Assembly (NCBI GenBank): GCA_018710885.1
Contig: DVJA01000023.1
Location: 1-64,000 of the forward strand
Length of the DNA stretch: 64,000 nt
DNA from: Scatomorpha merdigallinarum
GTDB taxonomy: Bacteria > Bacillota > Clostridia > Oscillospirales > Oscillospiraceae
Direction of reading: 5' to 3'
Of the stretch, positions 8,115-14,583 are shown piece after piece. The stretch's first letter is position 1; each line of letters begins with the position of its first letter. The notes under the pieces were generated by a model that searched no databases, had not been told where the DNA came from, and saw nothing but the letters and a program-made list of their open reading frames with translations. The translations under genes were made by a program, and so were the position numbers.

Positions 8115-8931
8115 ACGCCATCTAAGCACGACAGGCTACTATGTCGTGAGTATACTGCTGGCTGTCGTAGCGATGATACCCTTCCTGTGGATGATATCGA
8201 CCTCGCTAAAGAGCCGCGGCGCGCTGATGAGCATACCCATCGAGTGGATACCCGACGAGCCCACTCTGGACGCCTACCAGGAGGTGTTTTCGCGCTTTCC
8301 ATTCATGCGCACGATAGGGAACAGCCTTTTGGTATCCGTGTCTTTCACGTTGATTACGCTAATCTCGGCAAGCATGGCGGCGTTCGCGTTTGCGAAAATA
8401 CGTTTCCGCGGCAGCGACGTCATCCTGAAGTTGTACCTGGCCATGATGATGATACCCACGCAGGTCACGATGATTCCGCTCTTCATCATCATGAACCGCC
8501 TCGGCCTCATCGACAGCTACGCCAGCGTCATACTGCCGAGTATCTTCAAACCCTTCGCCGTGTTCATGCTGGTGCAGCAGATGAAGTCCATACCAAACGA
8601 CTATCTGGACGCGGCGCGGGTGGATGGCGCGGGTATATTCCATGTCTATGGCCGTATCGCCCTGCCGCTCTGCGCCCCGACGCTTGCGACTCTGGCCGTC
8701 ACAACCTTCATGGAGAGTTGGAACGACTATCTCTGGCCGCTGCTCATGCTGAACGACCGCAACAAGATGACGCTGCCGATAGCGCTATCGACGCTGAATG
8801 GTCAGTACAACACCGAGTACAACGTGCTCATGGCGGGCAGCCTCATCTCGATGATACCTATAATCATCATCTACCTCTGCGCGCAGAAGCAGTTCAAAAA
8901 CGGTCTTATGGCCGGAGGAATAAAGGGTTGA
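8104..8931 (+). CDS. ABC sugar transporter permease, MalG/UgpE type
   Basis: 275 aa, six predicted membrane segments, EAA loop DYLDAARVDGAGIFHVYGRI near residues 165-185. It overlaps the previous permease and is followed after 2 nt by the GH31 gene. No ATP-binding subunit gene exists in the window, so the importer probably uses a shared MsmK/MalK-type ATPase encoded elsewhere, as is known for CUT1 systems in Gram-positive bacteria. Confidence 0.92.
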   Translation: MIRKRHLSTTGYYVVSILLAVVAMIPFLWMISTSLKSRGALMSIPIEWIPDEPTLDAYQEVFSRFPFMRTIGNSLLVSVSFTLITLISASMAAFAFAKIRFRGSDVILKLYLAMMMIPTQVTMIPLFIIMNRLGLIDSYASVILPSIFKPFAVFMLVQQMKSIPNDYLDAARVDGAGIFHVYGRIALPLCAPTLATLAVTTFMESWNDYLWPLLMLNDRNKMTLPIALSTLNGQYNTEYNVLMAGSLISMIPIIIIYLCAQKQFKNGLMAGGIKG

Positions 8932-8933
8932 CT

Positions 8934-10688
8934 ATGGATTACTATACTTACAAACTGCCTTGCGAGGCTTTCACCGTCACTAGCTCAAACGGAGTCCCGG
9001 CGCATTTTACGTGTACCGGGACTTCGGACGGCATTGAAGTGCGCATAGCCCACGAATACGCCGGGGTGTTCGGCCTGGGCGAGCGCTACGACGCACTGAA
9101 TTACCTGGGGAAGACAGCCGTCAACGCCGTGGAGGAGAAGTTCTGCCATCAGGGTGACAAGACCTACTGTCCCATGCCTTTCTTCTGGACGGATTCCGGG
9201 CTTGGCGTGTACGCTCAGACCGCCCGCGTGACGTGCTTTGAGTTTGAGCGCGGGTCAATCACGCTGCACTTGCCGGAGGGCTGTGCGTTGCATGTCTTCT
9301 CCGGCTCGCCGGAGAAGATGGTCGCAGCGTATATCTGCCTCACGGGCGAACCGGTGCTGCCTCCGGAGTGGGTCTTCGGGCCGTGGATATCTGCCAACCA
9401 CTGGGACAGCCGCGAAAAGCTTGAGCACGCCGTGGCAGAGGCAGAGGAACATGGCTTTCCCGTGTCCGTTGCAGTCATAGAGGCGTGGAGCGACGAGGCG
9501 ACGTTCTATCGTTTCCGCAGCGAAAGTCTCTGGCCGGAGCCAGAAGAGATGATTGCGCGCCTGCACGAGAAAGGCATACACCTCATACTCTGGCAGATAC
9601 CTGTGTACAAGCACCTGGAGCCGCACGAGGCGCCGAACGCGCAGCTCGAGTGCGACTGGGACGAGGCTGTGCAGCGCAGACTGTGCGTAAAGAATGCAGA
9701 CGGCACGCCGTACAGGATTCCGGAGGGCCACTGGTTCGCCGGCTCCCTGGTGCCGGACTTCACCAATCCAGAGACGGTGGAGAGCTGGTTTTCCCGGCGC
9801 GAATACCTAACAGATCTGGGCGTGGATGGCTTCAAAACCGACGGCGGGGAATTCATACTCAGCGACGGCGCGCGGTTCTTCGACGGCACCACCGGCGCGG
9901 AGGGGCGCAACCTCTACCCGCAGATGTACACGAGGGCGTACACCGAGCATTTGAAGCCCGGACAGGCACTTTTCTCCCGCGCCGGGTATGTGGGTGCGCA
10001 CACCACGCCCATACTCTGGGCGGGAGACCAGGTCTCCACGTTCGACGAGCTGCGCAGCCAGCTCAACGCCGGGCTGAGCGCATCGGCGAGCGGCGTGATA
10101 TTCTGGGGCTTTGACATAGGCGGCTTCGCCGGAGAGCTTCCCACGCCGGAACTTTACCTGCGCGCGACCCAGCTCGCCTGTTTTGCCCCCATAATGCAGT
10201 GGCACTCGGAGCCGGACGGGGGACAGTTCAAGCTGCTCCAGCCCGGCATGGAGGGGAACAACGAGCGCAGCCCGTGGAATATAGAGCGCGCGTTCGGCCT
10301 CACGGGCTACACGGAGCAGGTGCGCCGCTGGCACCTGCTGCGCATGAAGTTGCTGCCGTACATACGCGCCGAAGCCGCAAAGTGCGTGGAGAATTGCAGG
10401 CCGCTCATGCGCCCGATGGCCTATGCCTTTCCGGAAGACCCACTTTGCACGAATATAGACGACGAATACATGTTTGGCGACGCACTTCTGGTCGCTCCCG
10501 TACTGCGCGAGGGCGTGTCAGAGCGCGAGGTCTACCTGCCTGAGGGAGAGTGGCGCGACTTCTGCACTGGCGAACGCCTGCATGGCGGGCGCGTGTGTAC
10601 CCGCGGATGCACCGAGACTATTCCAGTGCTCGTCCGTGAAGGAGTCGATGGCTCTCACCTGTTGCCGGAGCTGTACCATGAAATTTGA
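8934..10688 (+). CDS. Glycoside hydrolase family 31 (alpha-glucosidase/alpha-xylosidase)
   Basis: 584 aa, cytoplasmic. GH31 enzymes are retaining alpha-glycosidases. The nucleophile motif is GFKTDGGEF (Asp near residue 300); the acid/base is the Asp of WAGDQ (about 364), followed by FWGFDIGGF. The reading frame is open far upstream, but ATG 8934 begins the recognisable N-terminal beta domain and sits two bases after the permease stop. At 584 aa it is shorter than YicI-type enzymes (about 770), mostly in the N-terminal domain. Probably it cleaves the imported alpha-glucoside beside the GH65 phosphorylase. Confidence 0.9.
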   Translation: MDYYTYKLPCEAFTVTSSNGVPAHFTCTGTSDGIEVRIAHEYAGVFGLGERYDALNYLGKTAVNAVEEKFCHQGDKTYCPMPFFWTDSGLGVYAQTARVTCFEFERGSITLHLPEGCALHVFSGSPEKMVAAYICLTGEPVLPPEWVFGPWISANHWDSREKLEHAVAEAEEHGFPVSVAVIEAWSDEATFYRFRSESLWPEPEEMIARLHEKGIHLILWQIPVYKHLEPHEAPNAQLECDWDEAVQRRLCVKNADGTPYRIPEGHWFAGSLVPDFTNPETVESWFSRREYLTDLGVDGFKTDGGEFILSDGARFFDGTTGAEGRNLYPQMYTRAYTEHLKPGQALFSRAGYVGAHTTPILWAGDQVSTFDELRSQLNAGLSASASGVIFWGFDIGGFAGELPTPELYLRATQLACFAPIMQWHSEPDGGQFKLLQPGMEGNNERSPWNIERAFGLTGYTEQVRRWHLLRMKLLPYIRAEAAKCVENCRPLMRPMAYAFPEDPLCTNIDDEYMFGDALLVAPVLREGVSEREVYLPEGEWRDFCTGERLHGGRVCTRGCTETIPVLVREGVDGSHLLPELYHEI

Positions 10689-11316
10689 CGGTATAATTTT
10701 TGACCTGGACGGGGTGCTGTGCCGTACAGACAGGTATCACCTGGCGGCCTGGAGCGAGCTGGCGTCGGAGCTCGGCCTTAAACTCCCGCCGGATATCGCC
10801 GAGCGCACGCGCGGGATCGGCCGCATGGAGAGCCTGGAACTTGTGCTCGGGCCCCTTGCCGCGCGTCTGACGCCGGACGAAAAAGAGCGGCTGGGTGAAA
10901 AAAAGAACCGCATGTACATAGAGCAGCTCAAACACCTGAGCCCGGAGGATATCGAACCGGGTGCAGTGGAGGCCCTTACAGCGCTGCACGAGCGCGGAGC
11001 GAAGCTGGCCGTGGCGTCGTCCAGCCGCAACGCGCCGCTGATAACAGAGCGCCTTGGCTTCAATGAGCTGCTGGACGCTGCGGTCGACGGCAGCATGATT
11101 TCACGAAGCAAACCGGACCCGGAGGTGTTTCTAAAGGCGGCTGAGTTGCTGGGGTGTGAACCTGCACGATGCGCAGTCGTCGAAGATGCACAGAGCGGAA
11201 TAGACGCTGCACGCTCCGGAGGCTTTTTCTCCGTTGCATACACATGCCCGCCGCGCCTCCTAGAGGGCTGTGACGCGAGAATTCAAAACCTGGCCGAACT
11301 GCTGCCGCTGCTGTAA
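10678..11316 (+). CDS. pgmB: Beta-phosphoglucomutase (HAD family)
   Basis: 212 aa. It interconverts beta-glucose 1-phosphate and glucose 6-phosphate. FDLDGVLC supplies the nucleophile and general acid/base Asp residues; HLAAW is the substrate-gating cap motif; VASSSRN and KPDPEVF, then VVEDAQSGIDAA, complete the HAD core. The start at 10678 overlaps the GH31 stop and has CGGAG 8 nt upstream; the open frame reaching further left is out-of-frame readthrough of GH31. The enzyme uses the product expected from the GH65 phosphorylase at 488-2611, joining both arms of the locus. Confidence 0.93.
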   Translation: MKFDGIIFDLDGVLCRTDRYHLAAWSELASELGLKLPPDIAERTRGIGRMESLELVLGPLAARLTPDEKERLGEKKNRMYIEQLKHLSPEDIEPGAVEALTALHERGAKLAVASSSRNAPLITERLGFNELLDAAVDGSMISRSKPDPEVFLKAAELLGCEPARCAVVEDAQSGIDAARSGGFFSVAYTCPPRLLEGCDARIQNLAELLPLL

Positions 11317-11353
11317 TATGACGTCACGGCTGAATTGTCACCGTAATATGCTG

Positions 11354-11396
11354 ATTGACCTGGGTGCGCTCCAATTCGGAGCGCACCCAGGTCAAT
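11354..11396. terminator. 43-bp near-perfect palindrome after pgmB
   Basis: A 19-bp perfect stem (beginning ATTGACCTGGGTGCG) around the 5-nt loop AATTC. It closes the rightward sugar operon and stands between pgmB and the leftward XRE fragment, so it probably stops transcription from both sides, although no long T-run follows. The very long stem could also be the trace of a small mobile repeat. Confidence 0.6.
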
Positions 11397-11417
11397 TCAT
11401 AAGCGCGAGCTGCGTCT

Positions 11418-11546
11418 TTAACTGCGTGAAACACCGCGCTCCCACTTGTTGAAGGCGCTCGCCGTGACGCCGAGGCGCGAGGCAGCTTCCTCCTGTGTAA
11501 GCCCGAGGGCCCGGCGTCTGGCGCGGATAATCTCGCTCATACGCAT
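11418..11546 (-). pseudogene. Truncated XRE-type helix-turn-helix protein
   Basis: A 42-aa frame with a good ribosome site (GAGGTG, 5 nt before the ATG). It begins MRMSEIIRARRRALGLTQEE and continues through a complete HTH ending FNKWERG, then stops after six residues. Homologous regulators continue with a conserved proline/leucine segment and usually a sensor domain. I read it as the 5' remnant of a regulator gene; a functional mini-protein cannot be excluded. Confidence 0.55.
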
Positions 11547-11638
11547 CAAATCACCTCGCCGCTATGATAACACAGCCGCAGACCGGCGCACAATGCCCGC
11601 CGTATTCACATTTTGCTCTCCAAATGTGAGTAAAATTC

Positions 11639-11672
11639 AAAAAAGGCCGCCCGTAGTTCCGGACGGCCTTTT
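11639..11672 (-). terminator. Terminator downstream of the 103-aa membrane hypothetical
   Basis: Stem GGCCGTCCG/CGGGCGGCC with one mismatch; in the minus direction it is followed by TTTTTT. It lies just after the stop codon at 11683 and may work in both directions (TTTT on the plus side). Confidence 0.75.
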
Positions 11673-11682
11673 GCCGTTTTAT

Positions 11683-11994
11683 TCAGATGATATCCTGCAG
11701 GCTCAGAGCAAAGAGCACGCAGGTGAGAAAGACGAAGAGCACGACTATCGTTATGCCGGTCTTCTTTTTCCCGCTCACTTTGCCGCGTCCGGTGCTCTCA
11801 GGGATGAGCTTCGCCTTGCGCAGCGCCTCAAATGGCTTGCGTGGGATTTTGAGCGCCTCGGGACATTTTTCCACCAGCACGCGCGACATGAGATAGAACA
11901 TGGTAATCCAAGAGAGATAAGAGTCCTGCAGGATTTCAATGGTGCCGGTCGGCGTCACGGCTATGAACCCTTTCGGGCCTTTGAGATTTGCCAT
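11683..11994 (-). CDS. Hypothetical protein with C-terminal membrane anchor
   Basis: 103 aa, family not recognised. The soluble N-terminal part contains GTIEILQDSYLSW and a basic linker (GKVSGKKK); residues about 80-98 form a single hydrophobic helix near the C-terminus, a tail-anchor-like topology. GGAGG lies 10 nt before the ATG and a terminator follows, so it is a separate transcription unit. Nothing suggests a biochemical role. Confidence 0.6.
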   Translation of the reverse strand: MANLKGPKGFIAVTPTGTIEILQDSYLSWITMFYLMSRVLVEKCPEALKIPRKPFEALRKAKLIPESTGRGKVSGKKKTGITIVVLFVFLTCVLFALSLQDII

Positions 11995-12117
11995 GTGATC
12001 GCTGCCTCCTTACGCGTTTTTGGTTTATTGTACAACGAGTTTTGAACGTTTCAACGTTGGTGGAGTGCGACACAGGGAACGTGGGAACAAGCGAGGAAAC
12101 CAGAATGGCGCACTTCT

Positions 12118-12177
12118 ATACATGGTTTCCATGTATGTGCATAAACAGCCCGGATGCCTGAGCATCCGGGCTGTTTT
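12118..12177 (+). terminator. Two adjacent hairpins, the second a strong terminator
   Basis: ATACATGG-ttt-CCATGTAT (12118-12136) is followed by a perfect 12-bp stem CAGCCCGGATGC/GCATCCGGGCTG with loop CTGA (12146-12173) and TTTT. No rightward gene lies just upstream, so it either blocks readthrough into the dehydrogenase fragment or ends an unrecognised RNA. The rest of 11995-12250 shows nothing I can support. Confidence 0.55.
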
Positions 12178-12255
12178 GCGTCGCTGAAGCTCCGGGTGTG
12201 GATATAGCGCTTGCGGCGCGAGAGTGTTAAGATTCGCGCATATTTGTCGCGCATG

Positions 12256-12283
12256 TTGAGCATGAGCACTAATAGCATAAGAT
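12256..12283 (+). promoter_or_regulatory. Probable promoter of the dehydrogenase fragment
   Basis: TTGAGC (12256-12261), 16-nt spacer, TAAGAT (12278-12283), followed by GGAGGAG before the ATG at 12302. The match is moderate. Confidence 0.45.
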
Positions 12284-12301
12284 AAAACAAGGAGGAGCGA
12301 T

Positions 12302-12871
12302 ATGAAGGTTGTTTGCACTAAGCCGAAAGCGTTTGCTGGATGGCCCCTGTCCGGGTTAAAAGATAATTTGCCGGCAGACGCGGAGTATAAAATGGCTGTC
12401 TTTGATCCGGATGATTCGGAAAATGAAGAATTTTATAGAGAAATATCGGATGCCGACGCGGTCATGAACGTATATGTGCACCTGGGCAAAAAAGAACTCG
12501 ATGCCATGAAGAAGTGCAGGGTTGTCTCTTTTATGAGCACCGGATACAATGAAATAGATTTGGACTACGCAACGTCCAAAGGCATTGCCGTAGCCTCAGT
12601 TCTAGACTACTGCACGCAGGAAACTGCGGAAAATGCAATTGCAAATATGATGGCGCTGCAGCGTGGTACAATAATTTATAATGAGGCAATTCAGGAGAAG
12701 CACGTTTGGAACGTTGGCGTGGTCAAGGGCCTGAAGCGCGTTGAGGGTCAGGTGATTGGCATTGTCGGCCTTGGCCATATTGGCCGGCACGTCACGATGA
12801 ACACCCGGCAGGGCGTCTACGTCACCTACGAGCCAGATACGCCGTCGCCCGCCGCAGCGAGACAGCCCTAA
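12302..12871 (+). pseudogene. D-2-hydroxyacid dehydrogenase, truncated by an insertion
   Basis: The 189-codon frame codes for the N-terminal half of an NAD-dependent D-isomer 2-hydroxyacid dehydrogenase: DADAVMNVYVHLGKKELDAM, CTQETAENAIANMMALQRG, then the Rossmann motif GLGHIGR near residue 160. Homology stops there, about position 12795. The catalytic Arg/Glu/His half is missing, and the last ~25 codons belong to another gene read in the wrong frame (serine recombinase remnant). Codon use is more AT-rich than in neighbours. It cannot be an active dehydrogenase. Confidence 0.8.
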
Positions 12872-13224
12872 CCCGGCAAGTCCAAATCTTGCAGGGCCTT
12901 GCGGCGAAGCTGGACTTGGATCTTACACACATCATCCGCGAAACAGCCAGTGGTCTTGATTTCAAGCGGTCGGGCTAGAATGAACTGAGGAGCTTGGTCG
13001 AGAACCACGAGATAGACACTATCCTGATGACCAACCTCTACCGCATCGGCCGCGACGCTTTGAAAGTCCTCGCTGTACTAGAAGAATTCGACAGCCACGG
13101 CATCAAGCTCATCATACAAGGCGGCGATACGGTAGAGATAGAGGACAACCCGCTGCTCAAATTCCTGCACCGCTTCATATCACATCCCAGCCTCGAAGTT
13201 GTGCTCGCATCTACAACTGAATAG
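12800..13224 (+). pseudogene. Serine recombinase/resolvase remnant
   Basis: In the frame ending at TAG 13222 the translation carries serine-recombinase features: SETALTRQVQILQGLAAKL, then IIRETASGLDFKRSG (cf. the E-x-x-S-G segment), then after an in-frame TAG at 12976-12978, LRSLVENHEIDTILMTNLYR and IGRDALKVLAVLEEFDSHGI. The expected catalytic-Ser motif YARVSS is degraded, and no C-terminal DNA-binding domain follows. It resembles small recombinases of the IS607 type or resolvases. It is fused to the broken dehydrogenase and was probably the inserting element's own recombinase. Confidence 0.7.
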
Positions 13225-13458
13225 CGTCTCACACCATAAAAACAAAATTGCCACGCGGCGAAGCTCAATCGCCGCATGGCAACCCATAGTGGAGCGGGTG
13301 TTCTTACAGTGTTTGAACGCGCCGATCCGATTCTTATCAAAATTGAAGCCCAGCGCAGCGGGTTCAATTTTGGAAGGAAGGGCAGCAGAACGAGCGCGAC
13401 CTGACTTTTTTCAGAATGAATAAAAGTCAGGGCAAGCGATGTGACGCTTGCCCTGACT
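13225..13458. other. Non-coding gap with repeats next to tRNA-Gly
   Basis: No supported ORF. TGGAGCGGGTG at 13290-13300 copies the 3' end of the tRNA-Gly gene (13459-13469) in the same orientation. An inverted repeat CCTGACTTTT/AAAAGTCAGG (13400-13431) overlaps one arm of the tRNA terminator. Confidence 0.5.
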
Positions 13459-13459
13459 T
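13423..13459 (-). terminator. Terminator of tRNA-Gly
   Basis: Stem AGTCAGGGCAAGCG/CGCTTGCCCTGACT (14 bp) around a 6-nt loop, followed in the minus direction by TTTT. It starts directly at the tRNA 3' end. Confidence 0.85.
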
Positions 13460-13532
13460 GGAGCGGGTGAAGGGAATCGAACCCTCGTGTTCAGCTTGGG
13501 AAGCTGACGTTCTGCCATTGAACTACACCCGC
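13459..13532 (-). tRNA. tRNA-Gly, anticodon CCC
   Basis: A 74-nt cloverleaf with 3' CCA encoded. Acceptor GCGGGTG/CACCCGC, D stem GTTC/GAAC, anticodon stem TCAGC/GCTGA with loop TTCCCAA (anticodon CCC, reads GGG), 4-nt variable loop, T arm GAGGG-TTCGATT-CCCTT, discriminator T. It lies directly before the isocitrate dehydrogenase gene on the same strand. Confidence 0.95.
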
Positions 13533-13576
13533 ATTGCCCGGATAGTATAGCACATTTTTTCCGGGCTTGCAAGGGG

Positions 13577-14581
13577 CTATTCGCTCATCTTTGCAATTAC
13601 TGCGTCGGCGAACTCGCTGGTGCCCAGCTTGCCTCCCAGGTCGTATGTCACCTGCGTGCCTCCTTCAAGCAGTGCGAGGACGGCAGATTCAATTCTGTCC
13701 GCGGCTGCAAACTCGCCCAGGTGGCGAAGCATCATAACTGCAGAGAGAATGAGCGCCGTGGGGTTTGCGTCATTCATGCCGGCGTGCTTGGGCGCGCTGC
13801 CGTGCACGGCCTCGAATATGGCGGCGTTTTCTCCTATATTCGCGCTGGGCGCTAACCCCAGTCCACCCACAAGCCCGGCGCAGAGATCGCTCACTATGTC
13901 GCCGTAGAGGTTGGGCAGCACGAGCACGTCGAAGGTCTCCGGGTGCTGCACGAGCTGCATGCAGAGCGCGTCCACTATCCTGTCCTCAAACTCTATCTGA
14001 GGATACTCGGCCGCCACGCCGCGGCACACGTCGAGGAAGAGCCCGTCAGTACACTTCATAATGTTGGCCTTGTGTACGCAGGTGACCCTCTTGCGGCCGT
14101 TCTTCACGGCGTATTCAAAGGCGTAGCGCGCTATACGCTCGCTGCCCGCGCGGGTTATGAGCTTAATACTCTCCGCGGCAACTTCACCTATCATGTGCTC
14201 GATACCGGCGTAGAGGTCCTCGGTGTTCTCGCGCACGACGACTAGGTCAACGTTTGCATAGCGGCTGTCTACGCCTTTGAAGGTACGGGCCGGCCGCACG
14301 TTCGCGTAGAGGTCAAATTCCTTCCTCAGCGCCACGTTCACGCTGCGGAAGCCTACACCCACCGGCGTCGTGATGGGGCCCTTGAGGGCCACTCCGTCGG
14401 CCCTGACGCTGTCGAGCACGTGCTGTGGCAGCGGAGTGCCGTACTGTGCCATCTGGCTCTCCCCTGCATCGACTACGTGCCAGTTTATCTCGGCGCCCGA
14501 GGCGTCTACAACACGGCGCGCGGCCAGCGCCACTTCGGGGCCTATGCCGTCACCGGGTATGAGTGTTACATTGTGTGCCAT
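13577..14581 (-). CDS. Isocitrate dehydrogenase, NAD-type
   Basis: 334 aa, beta-decarboxylating dehydrogenase family (IDH/IPMDH). LIPGDGIGPEV at the N-terminus; substrate motif SVNVALRKEFDLYANVRPA (residues about 80-98); Asp-rich metal site NLYGDIVSDL (about 225); GSAPKHAGMNDANP near 265. The SxNxxLRxxxDLYANxRP form, together with the upstream Re-citrate synthase and aconitase genes, points to isocitrate rather than isopropylmalate. Length matches short NAD-IDHs. It converts isocitrate to 2-oxoglutarate, here the last step of a three-gene operon for glutamate precursors. The start lies 2 nt after the aconitase stop. Confidence 0.88.
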   Translation of the reverse strand: MAHNVTLIPGDGIGPEVALAARRVVDASGAEINWHVVDAGESQMAQYGTPLPQHVLDSVRADGVALKGPITTPVGVGFRSVNVALRKEFDLYANVRPARTFKGVDSRYANVDLVVVRENTEDLYAGIEHMIGEVAAESIKLITRAGSERIARYAFEYAVKNGRKRVTCVHKANIMKCTDGLFLDVCRGVAAEYPQIEFEDRIVDALCMQLVQHPETFDVLVLPNLYGDIVSDLCAGLVGGLGLAPSANIGENAAIFEAVHGSAPKHAGMNDANPTALILSAVMMLRHLGEFAAADRIESAVLALLEGGTQVTYDLGGKLGTSEFADAVIAKMSE

Positions 14582-14583
14582 GT

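Noticed and set aside
11446..12045. 199-codon rightward ORF across the XRE fragment and membrane hypothetical
   Set aside because: It runs antisense to two frames with ribosome sites and crosses a terminator; composition is not protein-like.
13199..13423. 74-codon ORF before tRNA-Gly
   Set aside because: It begins inside the recombinase remnant in another frame and has no ribosome site or recognisable features.
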